Source: JAFHCF01 sp048497495
GTDB lineage: Bacteria; Pseudomonadota; Alphaproteobacteria; Rhizobiales; Ancalomicrobiaceae
Direction of reading: 5' to 3'
Assembly (NCBI GenBank): GCA_048497495.1
Contig: JAFHCF010000120.1
Location: 1-20,868, forward strand
Length of the DNA stretch: 20,868 bases
In this document: one piece after another, positions 13,527 through 20,868 of the stretch
How the letters are laid out: each line of letters starts with the position of its first letter
How positions within the stretch are numbered: the stretch's first letter is position 1
Notes under the pieces: generated by a model
What the model was told of the DNA's origin: nothing
The model's database searches: none
What the model saw: only the letters and a program-made list of their open reading frames with translations
Made by a program: the position numbers and the translations under genes

Positions 13527-14465
13527 TCACGATTTTGTGAAGACGGCGGTCTGTCCGATGATCTCCGCGCCGCGATCCCGTCGCAGCGCCCCGCTCTCCA
13601 TCGCCACGAGGCCGAGACCGGCGGCGGCCGCCGCCGCGACCAGATGGCCGCTTCGATGGGCCCAGCGCAGGCTGTCGCGCAACACCACGTCGCCGACGGC
13701 TTCGTCCTCGGCGACCGCCTCGGTGGTGACGGCGACGAGCGCCCCGGCGGCGGCGATGCGCGCCACGGCGGCGAAGACCGGCGCGAGATCGCCGATGTAG
13801 CAGAAGACATCGGCGGCGGTGACGAGATCGACTTCGCCGGCCGGCCGCGCGTTCATCGCCTCGACGATCTCGCCGACCTCGAGGTGGTCGTAGAGCCCGA
13901 GGGCGCGCGCCTTGGCGACCATCGCCGGCGACAGGTCGATCCCTTCCAGCCGCGCCGCGCGCCCCCGCAACGCCGGCGCCATCAGCCCGGTGCCGCAGCC
14001 GAGGTCGAGCGCCAGGGCGAAACGCCGCTCCGGCGCCACCCGGTCGATGAGCGTCGCGATCGACTGCGGCGCGCGATAGCCGAGCCCCGTCACCAGACTG
14101 GTCTCGAACCGTTCGGCATAGCCGTCGAAGAGGTCGCGCACATGGGCGGGCGGCGGCGCGGCCGGCGCCGGTATCGCCCCGAGCCGCGCCAGCCGCAGCG
14201 TCGCGCCGCAGCGATCCCGCGGATCGAGGCGCAGCGCCTGCCGGTAGGCCTCGACCGCGCCGGAGGCGAGCGCCGCGGCCGCTTCGCGGAAGGTGCCGAG
14301 CGCGAACCATCCGGCCGCCCAGTCCGGCGCCAGTTCCAGCGCCTGTTCGCACAGTTCCGCCGCGGCGGTCACATCGCCGTCGGCGGCATAGGCGCGCGCC
14401 AGTTCGAGCCGCCGGTCGGCGACGAAGTCACCGGACGAGAAGTTCAGGGACGGAAGCGGCGTCAT
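13527..14465 (-). CDS. Class I SAM-dependent methyltransferase with N-terminal TPR repeats
   Basis: This 312-residue cytoplasmic protein matches the predicted 'methyltransferase (contains TPR repeat)' group. Residues about 15-85 form two TPR-like helical repeats (LARAYAADGDVTAAAELCEQALELAP; then a copy ending AYRQALRLDP). The Rossmann methyltransferase domain follows from about 110, with motif I LDLGCGTG (153-160), an acidic ribose-binding residue in GIDLSPAM (D177), and EIVEAMNA and DLVTAADVFCYI strands. The substrate is not evident; the TPR part suggests a protein target or partner. The ATG at 14465 has no strong ribosome site, but upstream in-frame sequence is unlike the family. It lies divergently from the 14626 gene and upstream of the lipoprotein gene. 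Confidence 0.88.
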   Translation of the reverse strand: MTPLPSLNFSSGDFVADRRLELARAYAADGDVTAAAELCEQALELAPDWAAGWFALGTFREAAAALASGAVEAYRQALRLDPRDRCGATLRLARLGAIPAPAAPPPAHVRDLFDGYAERFETSLVTGLGYRAPQSIATLIDRVAPERRFALALDLGCGTGLMAPALRGRAARLEGIDLSPAMVAKARALGLYDHLEVGEIVEAMNARPAGEVDLVTAADVFCYIGDLAPVFAAVARIAAAGALVAVTTEAVAEDEAVGDVVLRDSLRWAHRSGHLVAAAAAAGLGLVAMESGALRRDRGAEIIGQTAVFTKS

Positions 14466-14625
14466 CTGCAGACCGGGGCGAGAGGGGCGCTCTTCATGCG
14501 CTCGAACCCGTCGGCCGTCCAGCGCGATCTGTGGCCACACGCCGCCCTCGACCGGGCGCCGTCGGCCATGGTAAGTGCGGGCGAGGCGGGGCACCGCCGA
14601 CCCCGAAGCCACGAGGACCTCGGCC

Positions 14626-14910
14626 ATGGACACGAACCCGATCGCCCGCATCACCGGCGGGTCGCCGCTGCGCACGCTGGTGTGGTTGGTGGTGATGTCG
14701 ATCGTCGTCGGTTTCGTCCTGGAGACGATCGGCCTCGATCCCTTCCGCTTCGTTCGCGGGCTGATCGCCAATTTCGACCGTTTCGTCGACTGGATCACCC
14801 ATCTCGGCGTCGACGCCGTGATGAGCCTCCTGCGCTATCTGATCTGGGGCGCCATCGTCGTCGTGCCGATCTGGCTGGTGATGCGGATCGCCGGCGCGCG
14901 CGGCCGTTGA
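14626..14910 (+). CDS. Small two-TM membrane protein (DUF6460-like)
   Basis: This is a 94-residue inner-membrane protein. It has a polar start (MDTNPIARITGGSP), a first membrane helix at about 16-36, a middle amphipathic stretch (GLDPFRFVRGLIANFDRFVDWI) and a second helix at about 66-87, and ends with positive residues. It resembles a conserved alphaproteobacterial family of unknown function that I believe is DUF6460; that name is from memory. The ATG at 14626 has GAGGAC about 9 nt upstream, whereas the longer frame from 14575 adds an unlikely Arg-rich leader. It is isolated, divergent from the methyltransferase and convergent with hsp20. Confidence 0.75.
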   Translation: MDTNPIARITGGSPLRTLVWLVVMSIVVGFVLETIGLDPFRFVRGLIANFDRFVDWITHLGVDAVMSLLRYLIWGAIVVVPIWLVMRIAGARGR

Positions 14911-14963
14911 AGACACGATCCGACCGCGCCGCCGGCGAGGGCGGCACGGCCGCGGGGCTCGAC

Positions 14964-14983
14964 GGCCGCCTCTTCAGGCGGCC
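14964..14983. terminator. Hairpin overlapping the hsp20 stop codon
   Basis: GGCCGCCT, loop CTTC, AGGCGGCC: a perfect 8-bp stem whose loop contains part of the hsp20 TGA (14974-14976 on the plus strand). It lies between convergent genes and could end transcription from both sides, though T-runs are minimal. Confidence 0.4.
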
Positions 14984-15462
14984 TTGACCTCGATCTTCCT
15001 CGGCGGCGTCGCGGTTTCGGCGGCGCGCGGTACCACGACCTTCAGTACACCCTTGTCGAAGGTCGCCTCGACCTCGTCGTCGACCGGGGTGAAGGGCAGC
15101 GCGACCCGGCGCAGGTAGGTGCCGGAGGACCGTTCGACGAGATGATGTTTCGTCTTCTCGTCGTCCTCGCGCCTTTCGACCTCGTGTTTCGCCTTCAGCG
15201 TCAGGACGCCGTCGGTGATGTCGAGCTCGATGTCCTTCTGGTCGACGCCCGGAAGGTCCGCCGTCATTTCGAGACCGGCTTCGGTCTCGCAGACGTTCAC
15301 CTTCGGGCTGAGGAAACCGGTGGCGGAGCCTTCGGGCAGGTTCCAACCCTTGGCGAAATCGTCGAACAGCCGATCCATCTCGCGGCGGAGATCGCCGAAT
15401 GGATCCGCGGTGGCGGTCGACATCGACCCGAACCCGAACGGGATGAGGGATTTGATGTTCAT
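14974..15462 (-). CDS. Hsp20/alpha-crystallin small heat-shock protein
   Basis: This 162-residue ATP-independent chaperone binds unfolding proteins as oligomers in the cytoplasm. The N-terminal arm has the family helix PFGDLRREMDRLFDDF (21-36). The alpha-crystallin domain covers about 48-148, with PKVNVCETEAGLEMTADLPGV, LTLKAKHEVERREDD, the YLRRVALP element and the GVLKVVVPR strand. The C-terminal tail holds the IXI/V anchor motif (KIEV) before KAA. The start ATG at 15462 has GAGG 7-10 nt upstream. A heat-shock sigma-factor-like promoter lies about 60-90 bp upstream, so it is probably an RpoH-controlled stand-alone gene. It could be called IbpA-like; I leave the symbol blank because several paralogues are usual. 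Confidence 0.95.
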   Translation of the reverse strand: MNIKSLIPFGFGSMSTATADPFGDLRREMDRLFDDFAKGWNLPEGSATGFLSPKVNVCETEAGLEMTADLPGVDQKDIELDITDGVLTLKAKHEVERREDDEKTKHHLVERSSGTYLRRVALPFTPVDDEVEATFDKGVLKVVVPRAAETATPPRKIEVKAA

Positions 15463-15523
15463 GGCCGACCTCGTTCTCAGGGACCCGTGCGAACGGCCCC
15501 GACTTCGTCGAAGCCGTGGGAGG

Positions 15524-15553
15524 GAGATGGGGATTTCCCGCTTCGGGTTCAAT
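15524..15553 (-). promoter_or_regulatory. RpoH (sigma-32)-type promoter of hsp20
   Basis: On the minus strand TTGAA (15548-15552), a 15-bp spacer and CCCCATCT (15525-15532) match the heat-shock sigma-factor pattern (CTTGAA, 13-17 bp, CCCCATNT). The predicted start is near 15517, giving a leader of about 55 nt. That leader begins with a hairpin (CGGCTTC-GAC-GAAGTCG, 15500-15516). Confidence 0.6.
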
Positions 15554-15584
15554 CGCCCGTCCTTACGACCGACTACGGATCCTC

Positions 15585-15598
15585 GATGGAATTCCATC
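15585..15598. promoter_or_regulatory. Perfect 14-bp palindrome upstream of the hsp20 promoter
   Basis: GATGGAATTCCATC is self-complementary over 14 bp and lies about 33 bp upstream of the predicted -35. It could be a regulator site, or chance; only one copy is present. Confidence 0.25.
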
Positions 15599-15633
15599 TG
15601 GCGCCACGCGGCGAACGCGGTCGAGGACGCCGA

Positions 15634-15661
15634 ACGCCGCGTCTCCTCGGAAACGCGGCGT
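15634..15661 (-). terminator. Hairpin after the podJ-like gene
   Basis: ACGCCGCGT and ACGCGGCGT form a perfect 9-bp stem with a 10-nt loop, 25 nt after the stop of the podJ-like gene and before the hsp20 promoter. There is no T-run, but the position fits a terminator. Confidence 0.45.
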
Positions 15662-15686
15662 CGGTTCGTCGTATCGGGCCGCCGCG

Positions 15687-18600
15687 TCAGAGCGACTTGC
15701 CGGCGAGCAACTGCACCAGTTCGGCGTCGATTTGGCCGGTCGGAGCCTGGCCCATCTTCTTCTGGAAGGTCTTGATCGCGGCGCGGGTCTGCGCCCCGAT
15801 CTGGCCGTCGAGCGTGCCGCCGTAGAGGCCGCGCGACTTCAACAGGCCCTGGACCTTCACCGCCATGTCGTGATCGGAGAGCGCGGCGGTCGCGCCGGCG
15901 TCCTTCGGCTCGTTCCAGACCTGCAGTTCCTCGTTGGCGGTGTGGTCGAGCGGCTTCTGCACCCAGGTCTGCACCGCCATGCGCGCGGCGGCGAGATTGA
16001 CCTTGTCGAGATGCGAGGCGACGTCGATCTGCTTCTTCTCCGCCTCCTTGTCGCCCTGGCGGGCGGCCAGCGCGAACCACTTGTAGGAGACGGCGAGATC
16101 CTGCTTCACCCCCGAACCGAGGGCGTGGATGATGCCGAGATTGAACTGGCTGTCCTTGAGGCCGAGATCGGAGGCCTTCTGGAACCACGGCAGCGCCGAT
16201 GCGATGTCGCGGGCATTGGCGTGGAGCACGCCGAGATTGTGCATCGCCCGGACGTTGCCGGCCTCGGCCGCCTGCTTGTAGAGACGCTTGGCCTTTTCGG
16301 TGTCGCGCGGGACGCCGATGCCCTTCTCCAGCGCCACCGCCATGCGGTACTTGGCCGGCACCAGGCCGCTCTCGGCGGCATAGTCGTACCACTGCGCCGC
16401 GGCCGCCGGATCGGCCGCCACGCCGCGTCCCTCGGCATAGCGCATGCCGACCTCGAAGGCGGCGCGCGGGTCGCCGCTCTCGGCCGCCTGACGCAGACGT
16501 TCCGAACCGATCTTCGCCGGCAGCCGGTTCGCCTCGGCCTGGGCGTCGGTGGGCTTCTGAGCGCCGGCGTCGGTGCCGATCGAGCCGGTGACCATCGGCG
16601 TGTCGAGCAGCGTCGCGTCGGGCGCCGGGCGGCTGAGGGCGCTGGTGCGCTGCGCGGTCGGCTGGGTCGACAGCGCCGAGGGGGCCGGTTCCACCGGCGA
16701 CATGGCCTGCGGCCGCTCTCCCGCCACCACCTGCGCCGGGTTCGGCGCCTCGGCGGTCGGCGTGCCGTCGGCGGAGGCGGGAGCCGTTCCCTGCGCCTGT
16801 TCCCGCGAAGGCAGTTGCACCTGAGACTTCGCCGGCGCGGATCCGGCCGGACCGGTGACGATGGCCTGGCCCACGGGCGCCTTCTCGACCGCCGCGACGT
16901 CGGCGGGGGCCTGCTTCGGCGTCGGCTGGAGGGTCTCCGCCTTGGGCAGTTCGGCGGTCTCCGGCAGATGGCCCTCGCCGCCGCCGGGGATCAACCGAAG
17001 CGTCAGGAAGGCCAGAACCAGCGCCCCGGTGGCGAGCACCAGCGGGCGGCGGCGATTCTTCAACACCTGGCCGATGCGCGACAGGGCACTGCCGCCGCCC
17101 TCTCCGGTCTCCGGCGCCAGGCCGGCGGCGCGATCCTCGGCGCGGGCGGCGAGCGCCGGTTCCGTCGCGGTGGCGGCGGCCTGGGCGGCGCGCCGCGCCG
17201 CGGCGATGAAGTCGGCCTTGCGGGCGGCGGCCGGAGAGGCTTCCGGACCGGTGACGTTCGGGGCCGCCGGCGCCGCGGTGTCGACCATGGTCGGTTTCAT
17301 CGCCGCCGACGGCGGCGTCACCATCGCCGGACGCGGTGTCGGCTTGCCTGAGCCGGGCTCGAGCGGCCGCGTGTCCTCGGCGGCCGTCGAGGTGAGGGCC
17401 TCGCGGGCCCGAGCGATCGCCGAGGCGACACCGCCGCCCGGGGTCGGCTGGGCCGGGGTCGCGATGGTGGCCGGCGCGATGGCGGCCGCCGCCGCGATCG
17501 CCACGTCGGACATCGGCGCCTGCGTCGGAGCGGGCTGGCGGGTGGCGAGGGGCGCGGCGACGGCCGGCGCCGGGGTCTCGGCGGTGGGCGCGCGGCCGGC
17601 GGCGACGCGGGCCGAGCCCTGGGCGATCCGCTCGATCGCGGTCAGCCGCCCGACGATCCCGGTCAGGGCGTCGTGGAGCGAGATCAGCGTGTCGGCGGTG
17701 CGGGTCTCGCTGTCGCGGGCGGCCGAGCGCAGCGACTTGAGATCGTCCTGGAGCGCCCGCAGCACGCCTTCGGCGATCGGATCGCTTCGGTTCTGGCCGA
17801 ACTCGCGAATCATCTCGCGCGCCGCTTCACGCGCCGCCTCGATGGTCTCCGACTGCTGTTCCTCGAGCCGTTCGCCGAGCCGGCGGATCGATCCCTCGAT
17901 GCCGATCAGCCCACCGAAGCGATCCTCGTTGGTCTCGAGATGGCGCGCGATCGCGGCCAACTGTTCCTCGATCTGCGTCAGGGCCTCGTCGTCGGGCTCG
18001 TGGGCCTGCGACCGCTCCAAGCGCTCGGCGAGGGTGCGCATCTGCGCCTCGAGATCGACCGTCGAGCGCGACTGGGTGAGTTCGCGCCGCATCTCGGAGA
18101 TCTGGCGGTTGAGCGTCTCGATGTCGCCGCTCGCCGGTCCCGTCTCGCCGCGATCGAGCCGCGCGATCAGATCGGCGACCCGCCCGTCGATCATCCCCGC
18201 CGGCACCGGCGCGCTCTGACGCGACATCATCTCGTCGAGCCGCGAGATCGTCGTCTCCAGCGCGTCGACGGTGCGCCGGTCGGTGACCGGCACCGCCATG
18301 CGGTCGAGCTTGCCGGCGATCTCGGCGATGCGATCGTGCAGGCGATCGGTGTCGTCGAAGGAGGGACGGTGGCGGTCGAGATCGGCGATGCGTTCGGTGA
18401 GTTCGCCGAGCCGGCTCTCGAGCGCCCGCATCTCCTCGCCGGTGCCGCTGCCGGCGGCGCTGGCGCGCAATTCGTCGAGGAGACCGGCGATGCGGTCCGG
18501 CGTCACCGGCCCGCGCGACGCCTTCTCGATCGAATCGAGCTTGTCGGTGACGAGCTTGAGGCGTTGGTCGAGCGCCTTGACCACCGCGGTGGGGTCGATG

Positions 18601-19841
18601 CGTTCAATCTGCGCCTTCAGTTCGGCGATCCGCCGTTCGATCCGCGACGCGCCCGAATCCTCGTCGTCGTCCGTCGCCAGACGCTCGACCTTGCCGGAGA
18701 GCGCCCGCAGCGATTCCTCGATCGAGGAGAACTGCGAGACCTGCGGCACGGCGCGCAGCAGCTTGCGGATCTCGGAGATCTCGGCGTCGACGGTGGCGTC
18801 GACGCGCGGGCTCGCCAGACCGCGCTTGAGATCGTCGAGCCGGTCGACGATGTGGCCGTAACCCGCCTCGAGGCTCTTCAGCGAGCCTTCGACGTCGGAC
18901 TGCAGCACCACGTCGCGCAGGCGGCCCATCTCGGTCATCAGCGGCTCGAGCGTGGCGCGCTCGGGATTGAGCGCCGCCAGGGCGTCGATCCGCCCGGTGA
19001 GCTTGCGGATCTCCTCGCCGACGTCGACGCCGGCGCCCGAGCGCTGCTCGATCGACTGGCGCAGCGAGCGGATCTCCTCGATCAGCGCCACCGGCGACGC
19101 GCCTTCGTCGCGCTGGCGCAACTGTTCGATCTTCTCGGAGAGCTCGCGGAAATGGCGGTCGAGGTCGGAGCCGGCGGCGGCCGAACGCGGCCGCTTCTCG
19201 CGGTCGAGCGTGGACTGGCGCTGCGAGATCTCGGCGATGGCGCGGTCGAGGTCGCCGAGCACGCCGGTCTCGCGTCGCGCCGGGCGTCCCTTGGCCGGGC
19301 GCTCGGTCGTCGGGGGGCGGTCCTCGGTCATCGTCTTCAGCCGCTGGTCGAGACCGTCGAGCGCGGTGAGGATGGCGGCGACGTCGGTCCGCGGCTTGGC
19401 CTTGACGGCCCGCTTGGCGGCGGGTTCGGGAATCTTGCGGCTCAGGCGGTCGACGGTGGCGGCGATCTCCTCGAGGGTCGCGTCCTGGGCCCGGTCGCGG
19501 GCCTTCGCCCGGGGCCGCGCCGGCGTGGCCTGAGGGGCCGCCGAGAGATTGCGCAACCGGTCGGCGAGCACGTCCAACTGACGATCGATGTCCACGGCGT
19601 CGTCGCGTCCGCGATCACGGCCGCGACCGGGGTCGCCGCGCTCGTAGCGATCCGCCGGGTCGGAGCGGTCCTCGGTCGGCTCGGCGCGGCGTCGGCGTGG
19701 GGCGCGGTCCTGGTCTTCGCCGGTCGGCGAGCCCTCCGCCAAAGCCTGCACGAGTTCACTGACCGACATACCCGAGCGGCGAGCCGCGTCGATCATGCGT
19801 TCTCGCGTCTCGTCTTCGCGTCCCCGGCCGCCCCACGACAT
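15687..19841 (-). CDS. podJ: PodJ-like polar organelle/polarity protein
   Basis: This is a 1384-residue protein with the PodJ architecture. A short N-terminal element (RERMIDAARRSGMSVSELVQ, 13-32) typical of the family is followed by a charged linker and long cytoplasmic coiled coil, roughly 60-800 (repeated 'LxxLxxRIxxL' patterns). Then come a Pro/Ala-rich stretch, one membrane segment at about 932-951, a Pro-rich periplasmic linker, about four Sel1-type repeats (about 1121-1280) and a C-terminal peptidoglycan-binding-1 domain (about 1325-1384, with GTLDGQIGAQTRAAIKTFQ). In Caulobacter PodJ (974 residues) marks the new cell pole; in Agrobacterium a PodJ acts at the growth pole. This one is longer, mostly in the coiled coil. 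The ATG at 19841 has an ideal GGAGGA 6 nt upstream. Cell-cycle regulator sites lie upstream. Confidence 0.88.
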   Translation of the reverse strand: MSWGGRGREDETRERMIDAARRSGMSVSELVQALAEGSPTGEDQDRAPRRRRAEPTEDRSDPADRYERGDPGRGRDRGRDDAVDIDRQLDVLADRLRNLSAAPQATPARPRAKARDRAQDATLEEIAATVDRLSRKIPEPAAKRAVKAKPRTDVAAILTALDGLDQRLKTMTEDRPPTTERPAKGRPARRETGVLGDLDRAIAEISQRQSTLDREKRPRSAAAGSDLDRHFRELSEKIEQLRQRDEGASPVALIEEIRSLRQSIEQRSGAGVDVGEEIRKLTGRIDALAALNPERATLEPLMTEMGRLRDVVLQSDVEGSLKSLEAGYGHIVDRLDDLKRGLASPRVDATVDAEISEIRKLLRAVPQVSQFSSIEESLRALSGKVERLATDDDEDSGASRIERRIAELKAQIERIDPTAVVKALDQRLKLVTDKLDSIEKASRGPVTPDRIAGLLDELRASAAGSGTGEEMRALESRLGELTERIADLDRHRPSFDDTDRLHDRIAEIAGKLDRMAVPVTDRRTVDALETTISRLDEMMSRQSAPVPAGMIDGRVADLIARLDRGETGPASGDIETLNRQISEMRRELTQSRSTVDLEAQMRTLAERLERSQAHEPDDEALTQIEEQLAAIARHLETNEDRFGGLIGIEGSIRRLGERLEEQQSETIEAAREAAREMIREFGQNRSDPIAEGVLRALQDDLKSLRSAARDSETRTADTLISLHDALTGIVGRLTAIERIAQGSARVAAGRAPTAETPAPAVAAPLATRQPAPTQAPMSDVAIAAAAAIAPATIATPAQPTPGGGVASAIARAREALTSTAAEDTRPLEPGSGKPTPRPAMVTPPSAAMKPTMVDTAAPAAPNVTGPEASPAAARKADFIAAARRAAQAAATATEPALAARAEDRAAGLAPETGEGGGSALSRIGQVLKNRRRPLVLATGALVLAFLTLRLIPGGGEGHLPETAELPKAETLQPTPKQAPADVAAVEKAPVGQAIVTGPAGSAPAKSQVQLPSREQAQGTAPASADGTPTAEAPNPAQVVAGERPQAMSPVEPAPSALSTQPTAQRTSALSRPAPDATLLDTPMVTGSIGTDAGAQKPTDAQAEANRLPAKIGSERLRQAAESGDPRAAFEVGMRYAEGRGVAADPAAAAQWYDYAAESGLVPAKYRMAVALEKGIGVPRDTEKAKRLYKQAAEAGNVRAMHNLGVLHANARDIASALPWFQKASDLGLKDSQFNLGIIHALGSGVKQDLAVSYKWFALAARQGDKEAEKKQIDVASHLDKVNLAAARMAVQTWVQKPLDHTANEELQVWNEPKDAGATAALSDHDMAVKVQGLLKSRGLYGGTLDGQIGAQTRAAIKTFQKKMGQAPTGQIDAELVQLLAGKSL

Positions 19842-19923
19842 GTCGATCCTCCACCGGCGTGTTTCCCGGTCAGCAGTCTCGGTGATCGCATCGGCGCTCC
19901 GGCACTCACGCGCCGTATCGCCC

Positions 19924-19939
19924 GACTCGGAACGGAGTC
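19924..19939. promoter_or_regulatory. Paired GANTC (CcrM methylation) sites upstream of podJ
   Basis: GACTC and GAGTC face each other with a 6-bp gap, about 83-98 bp upstream of the podJ ATG. CcrM methylates GANTC in alphaproteobacteria and GcrA reads such sites at cell-cycle promoters; podJ is a recognised cell-cycle-regulated gene in Caulobacter. Confidence 0.4.
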
Positions 19940-19975
19940 CGACCGAAGCTGCGGACACAGATTTTTCGAACAGGG

Positions 19976-19990
19976 TAAACAACCGGTTAA
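19976..19990 (-). promoter_or_regulatory. CtrA-like box upstream of podJ
   Basis: On the minus strand TTAA, 7 nt, TTTA (TTAACCGGTTGTTTA) matches the CtrA consensus TTAA-N7-TTAA at 7 of 8 positions. It lies about 135-149 bp upstream of the podJ ATG. Confidence 0.45.
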
Positions 19991-20208
19991 GATCGGCTCG
20001 CCGGCGTAGGGATTACGTAACCTCCGTGTCCGTCGACGCCCGCGCGCGTCGCCCCGGAAGGTCCCGCCGCCGCCGGAATTTCACAATATTACCCTACGTA
20101 AATTTCAGAATTGCCAGCATGCCGACAATACTCGGCTGGGATTGCAGCATACCCCTCGCCGCATGGCAGGAGTGCAGACGAAAGTCGAACAATTTGACGC
20201 ATTCATCA

Positions 20209-20236
20209 TTGACCGGGGCGACGTGGCGACTATGTA
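20209..20236 (+). promoter_or_regulatory. Candidate promoter of the MerR-family gene
   Basis: TTGACC (20209-20214), 16 bp, TATGTA (20231-20236), about 75 bp upstream of the ATG. The match is moderate; a second TTGACG at 20194 lacks a good partner. Confidence 0.3.
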
Positions 20237-20310
20237 AGCACGCTTCAAACCGTTTGCCGGGCGAGAGGTCGACGGGAAGCACATATGGAGACCGGCTTAC
20301 GGAAGGCGCC

Positions 20311-20775
20311 ATGAAACCCGAATACAGAACTTTGGATCCCGTCGGCGCGACCGGCGAGTTCCGCGAGTGCATTGCTTCTCTCCTCGCCACGCCGGCGATG
20401 CCGAGCGATCGTCTGCGGACGATCGGCGAGTTGGGGCGCGAATGCGATGTGACGCTGCGGGCCCTTCGCTTCTACGAGGGCAAGGGGCTGATCGCGCCGG
20501 CACGTGACGGCGCCACCCGGCTCTACGACGGCGAGGACGTGCGGCGGCTGAAGATCCTCCTGCGCCTGAAGCGCATCGGATTCAGCCTCGTCACCATCCG
20601 CGAGCTTCTCGACCTGCTCACCGGCCCCGGTGACGACCACGCCCGCCTCGACACCCTGCTGCGGCGGGTCGAAGGCCAGGTGGAGGTGCTGGAGGATCAG
20701 CGCCGCGAGGTCGATCTGGCGCTCGAAGCCGTCGGGCAGGAGATCGCGGGACTGAACCGCCGTCTCGAGGTCTGA
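20311..20775 (+). CDS. MerR-family transcriptional regulator
   Basis: This is a 154-residue cytoplasmic DNA-binding protein. After an unusual N-terminal extension of about 35 residues comes the MerR winged helix-turn-helix: TIGELGRECDVTLRALRFYEGKGLIAP (37-63), then RLYDGEDVRRL and LKRIGFSLVTIRELL (86-100). A dimerising coiled coil follows (about 112-152, LLRRVEGQVEVLEDQRREVDLAL) that ends the protein. There is no separate effector domain and no cysteine in the C-terminal part, so a metal-sensing MerR is unlikely. Similar short MerR regulators in alphaproteobacteria sit beside fatty-acid or amino-acid degradation genes, but the target here lies outside the window. The ATG at 20311 has GGAAGG 4-9 nt upstream. 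Confidence 0.9.
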   Translation: MKPEYRTLDPVGATGEFRECIASLLATPAMPSDRLRTIGELGRECDVTLRALRFYEGKGLIAPARDGATRLYDGEDVRRLKILLRLKRIGFSLVTIRELLDLLTGPGDDHARLDTLLRRVEGQVEVLEDQRREVDLALEAVGQEIAGLNRRLEV

Positions 20776-20809
20776 CGTCGAGAGCATCGCGAGACGCTCC
20801 TCGGCGGCC

Positions 20810-20833
20810 CCGGCGGCATGACGTCGCCGCCGG
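20810..20833 (+). terminator. Hairpin after the MerR-family gene
   Basis: CCGGCGGC and GCCGCCGG form a perfect 8-bp stem with an 8-nt loop, 34 nt after the stop. There is no T-run. Confidence 0.35.
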
Positions 20834-20868
20834 TCCCGACACGCGAGAGGCATGAAGAAAGGCGGGCC

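Larger units (their letters stand above)
19842..20310. other. 469-bp divergent intergenic region (podJ / merR)
   Basis: No gene is convincing here. It holds two GANTC sites (19924-19928 and 19935-19939), a CtrA-like box (19976-19990), and a clearly AT-richer patch at 20076-20120 with AATTTCA repeated 24 bp apart. There is also a possible promoter towards the MerR gene (20209-20236). It probably contains both divergent promoters. Confidence 0.6.

Noticed and set aside
15463..15520. ROSE-type RNA thermometer in the hsp20 leader
   Set aside because: The characteristic U(U/C)GCU element opposite the ribosome site is not present, and pairing around GAGG is only four pairs plus a bulge.
17673..20009. 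A 778-codon plus-strand frame opposite the podJ-like gene
   Set aside because: Mirror of the coiled-coil coding sequence; no recognisable domain, and it runs into the podJ promoter region.
20094..20390. Minus-strand 98-codon frame in the podJ/merR gap
   Set aside because: It overlaps the MerR start and its promoter region, has no family features and no good ribosome site.
20852..20868. ATG near the window end as the start of a next gene
   Set aside because: Only five codons are visible and the purine run touches the ATG, too close for a good ribosome site.

Overview
The window is about 70% G+C with dense, tightly packed genes. It looks like a chromosomal segment of an alphaproteobacterium, most likely Hyphomicrobiales (Rhizobiales). 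The evidence is a class I lysyl-tRNA synthetase, a PodJ-like polarity protein, a TauE/SafE plus TIGR02186-type pair, a DUF952-pyrD pair, and a ligase-associated helicase/PdeM pair. The family cannot be fixed from sequence alone. I saw no tRNA, rRNA, CRISPR array, transposase or phage gene.

Layout. Positions 1-27 are probably the last codons of an upstream gene, followed by a hairpin. apaG (168-560) is followed by a small GIY-YIG nuclease gene (662-949) bracketed by two inverted copies of a REP-like palindrome. Next is a strikingly AT-rich DUF2971-type gene on the minus strand (1050-1712), starting 9 nt after the stop of a TerB-family gene (1722-2135). Divergent to that is lysK (2314-3963). 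A minus-strand pair follows: an XRE/S24-like regulator (4813-5457) whose stop overlaps the start of a membrane-anchored thermonuclease-fold protein (4025-4816). Both appear to have lost the catalytic residues of their enzyme families. On the plus strand come DUF952 and pyrD (5810-7248, overlapping GTGA), then a TauE/SafE transporter and a TIGR02186 protein (7361-9084, overlapping GTGA).

From 9044 to 19841 almost everything is on the minus strand: pdeM and its helicase (overlapping ATGA), two small envelope proteins (one secreted, one a lipoprotein), a TPR-methyltransferase, an Hsp20 chaperone with a good heat-shock sigma-factor promoter, and a 1384-residue PodJ-like protein. The exception is a small plus-strand two-TM protein at 14626-14910. 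A divergent 469-bp intergenic region carries a CtrA-like site and paired GANTC motifs, and a MerR-family regulator (20311-20775) closes the window.

Most of this is ordinary core genome. The parts worth attention are the 600-1712 insertion zone (repeat-flanked GIY-YIG gene plus foreign-looking DUF2971 gene), the coupled regulator/pseudo-nuclease pair, and the regulatory sites upstream of podJ, hsp20 and the lipoprotein gene. I found no clear undescribed multi-gene system. The insertion zone and the regulator/pseudo-nuclease pair are the best candidates.
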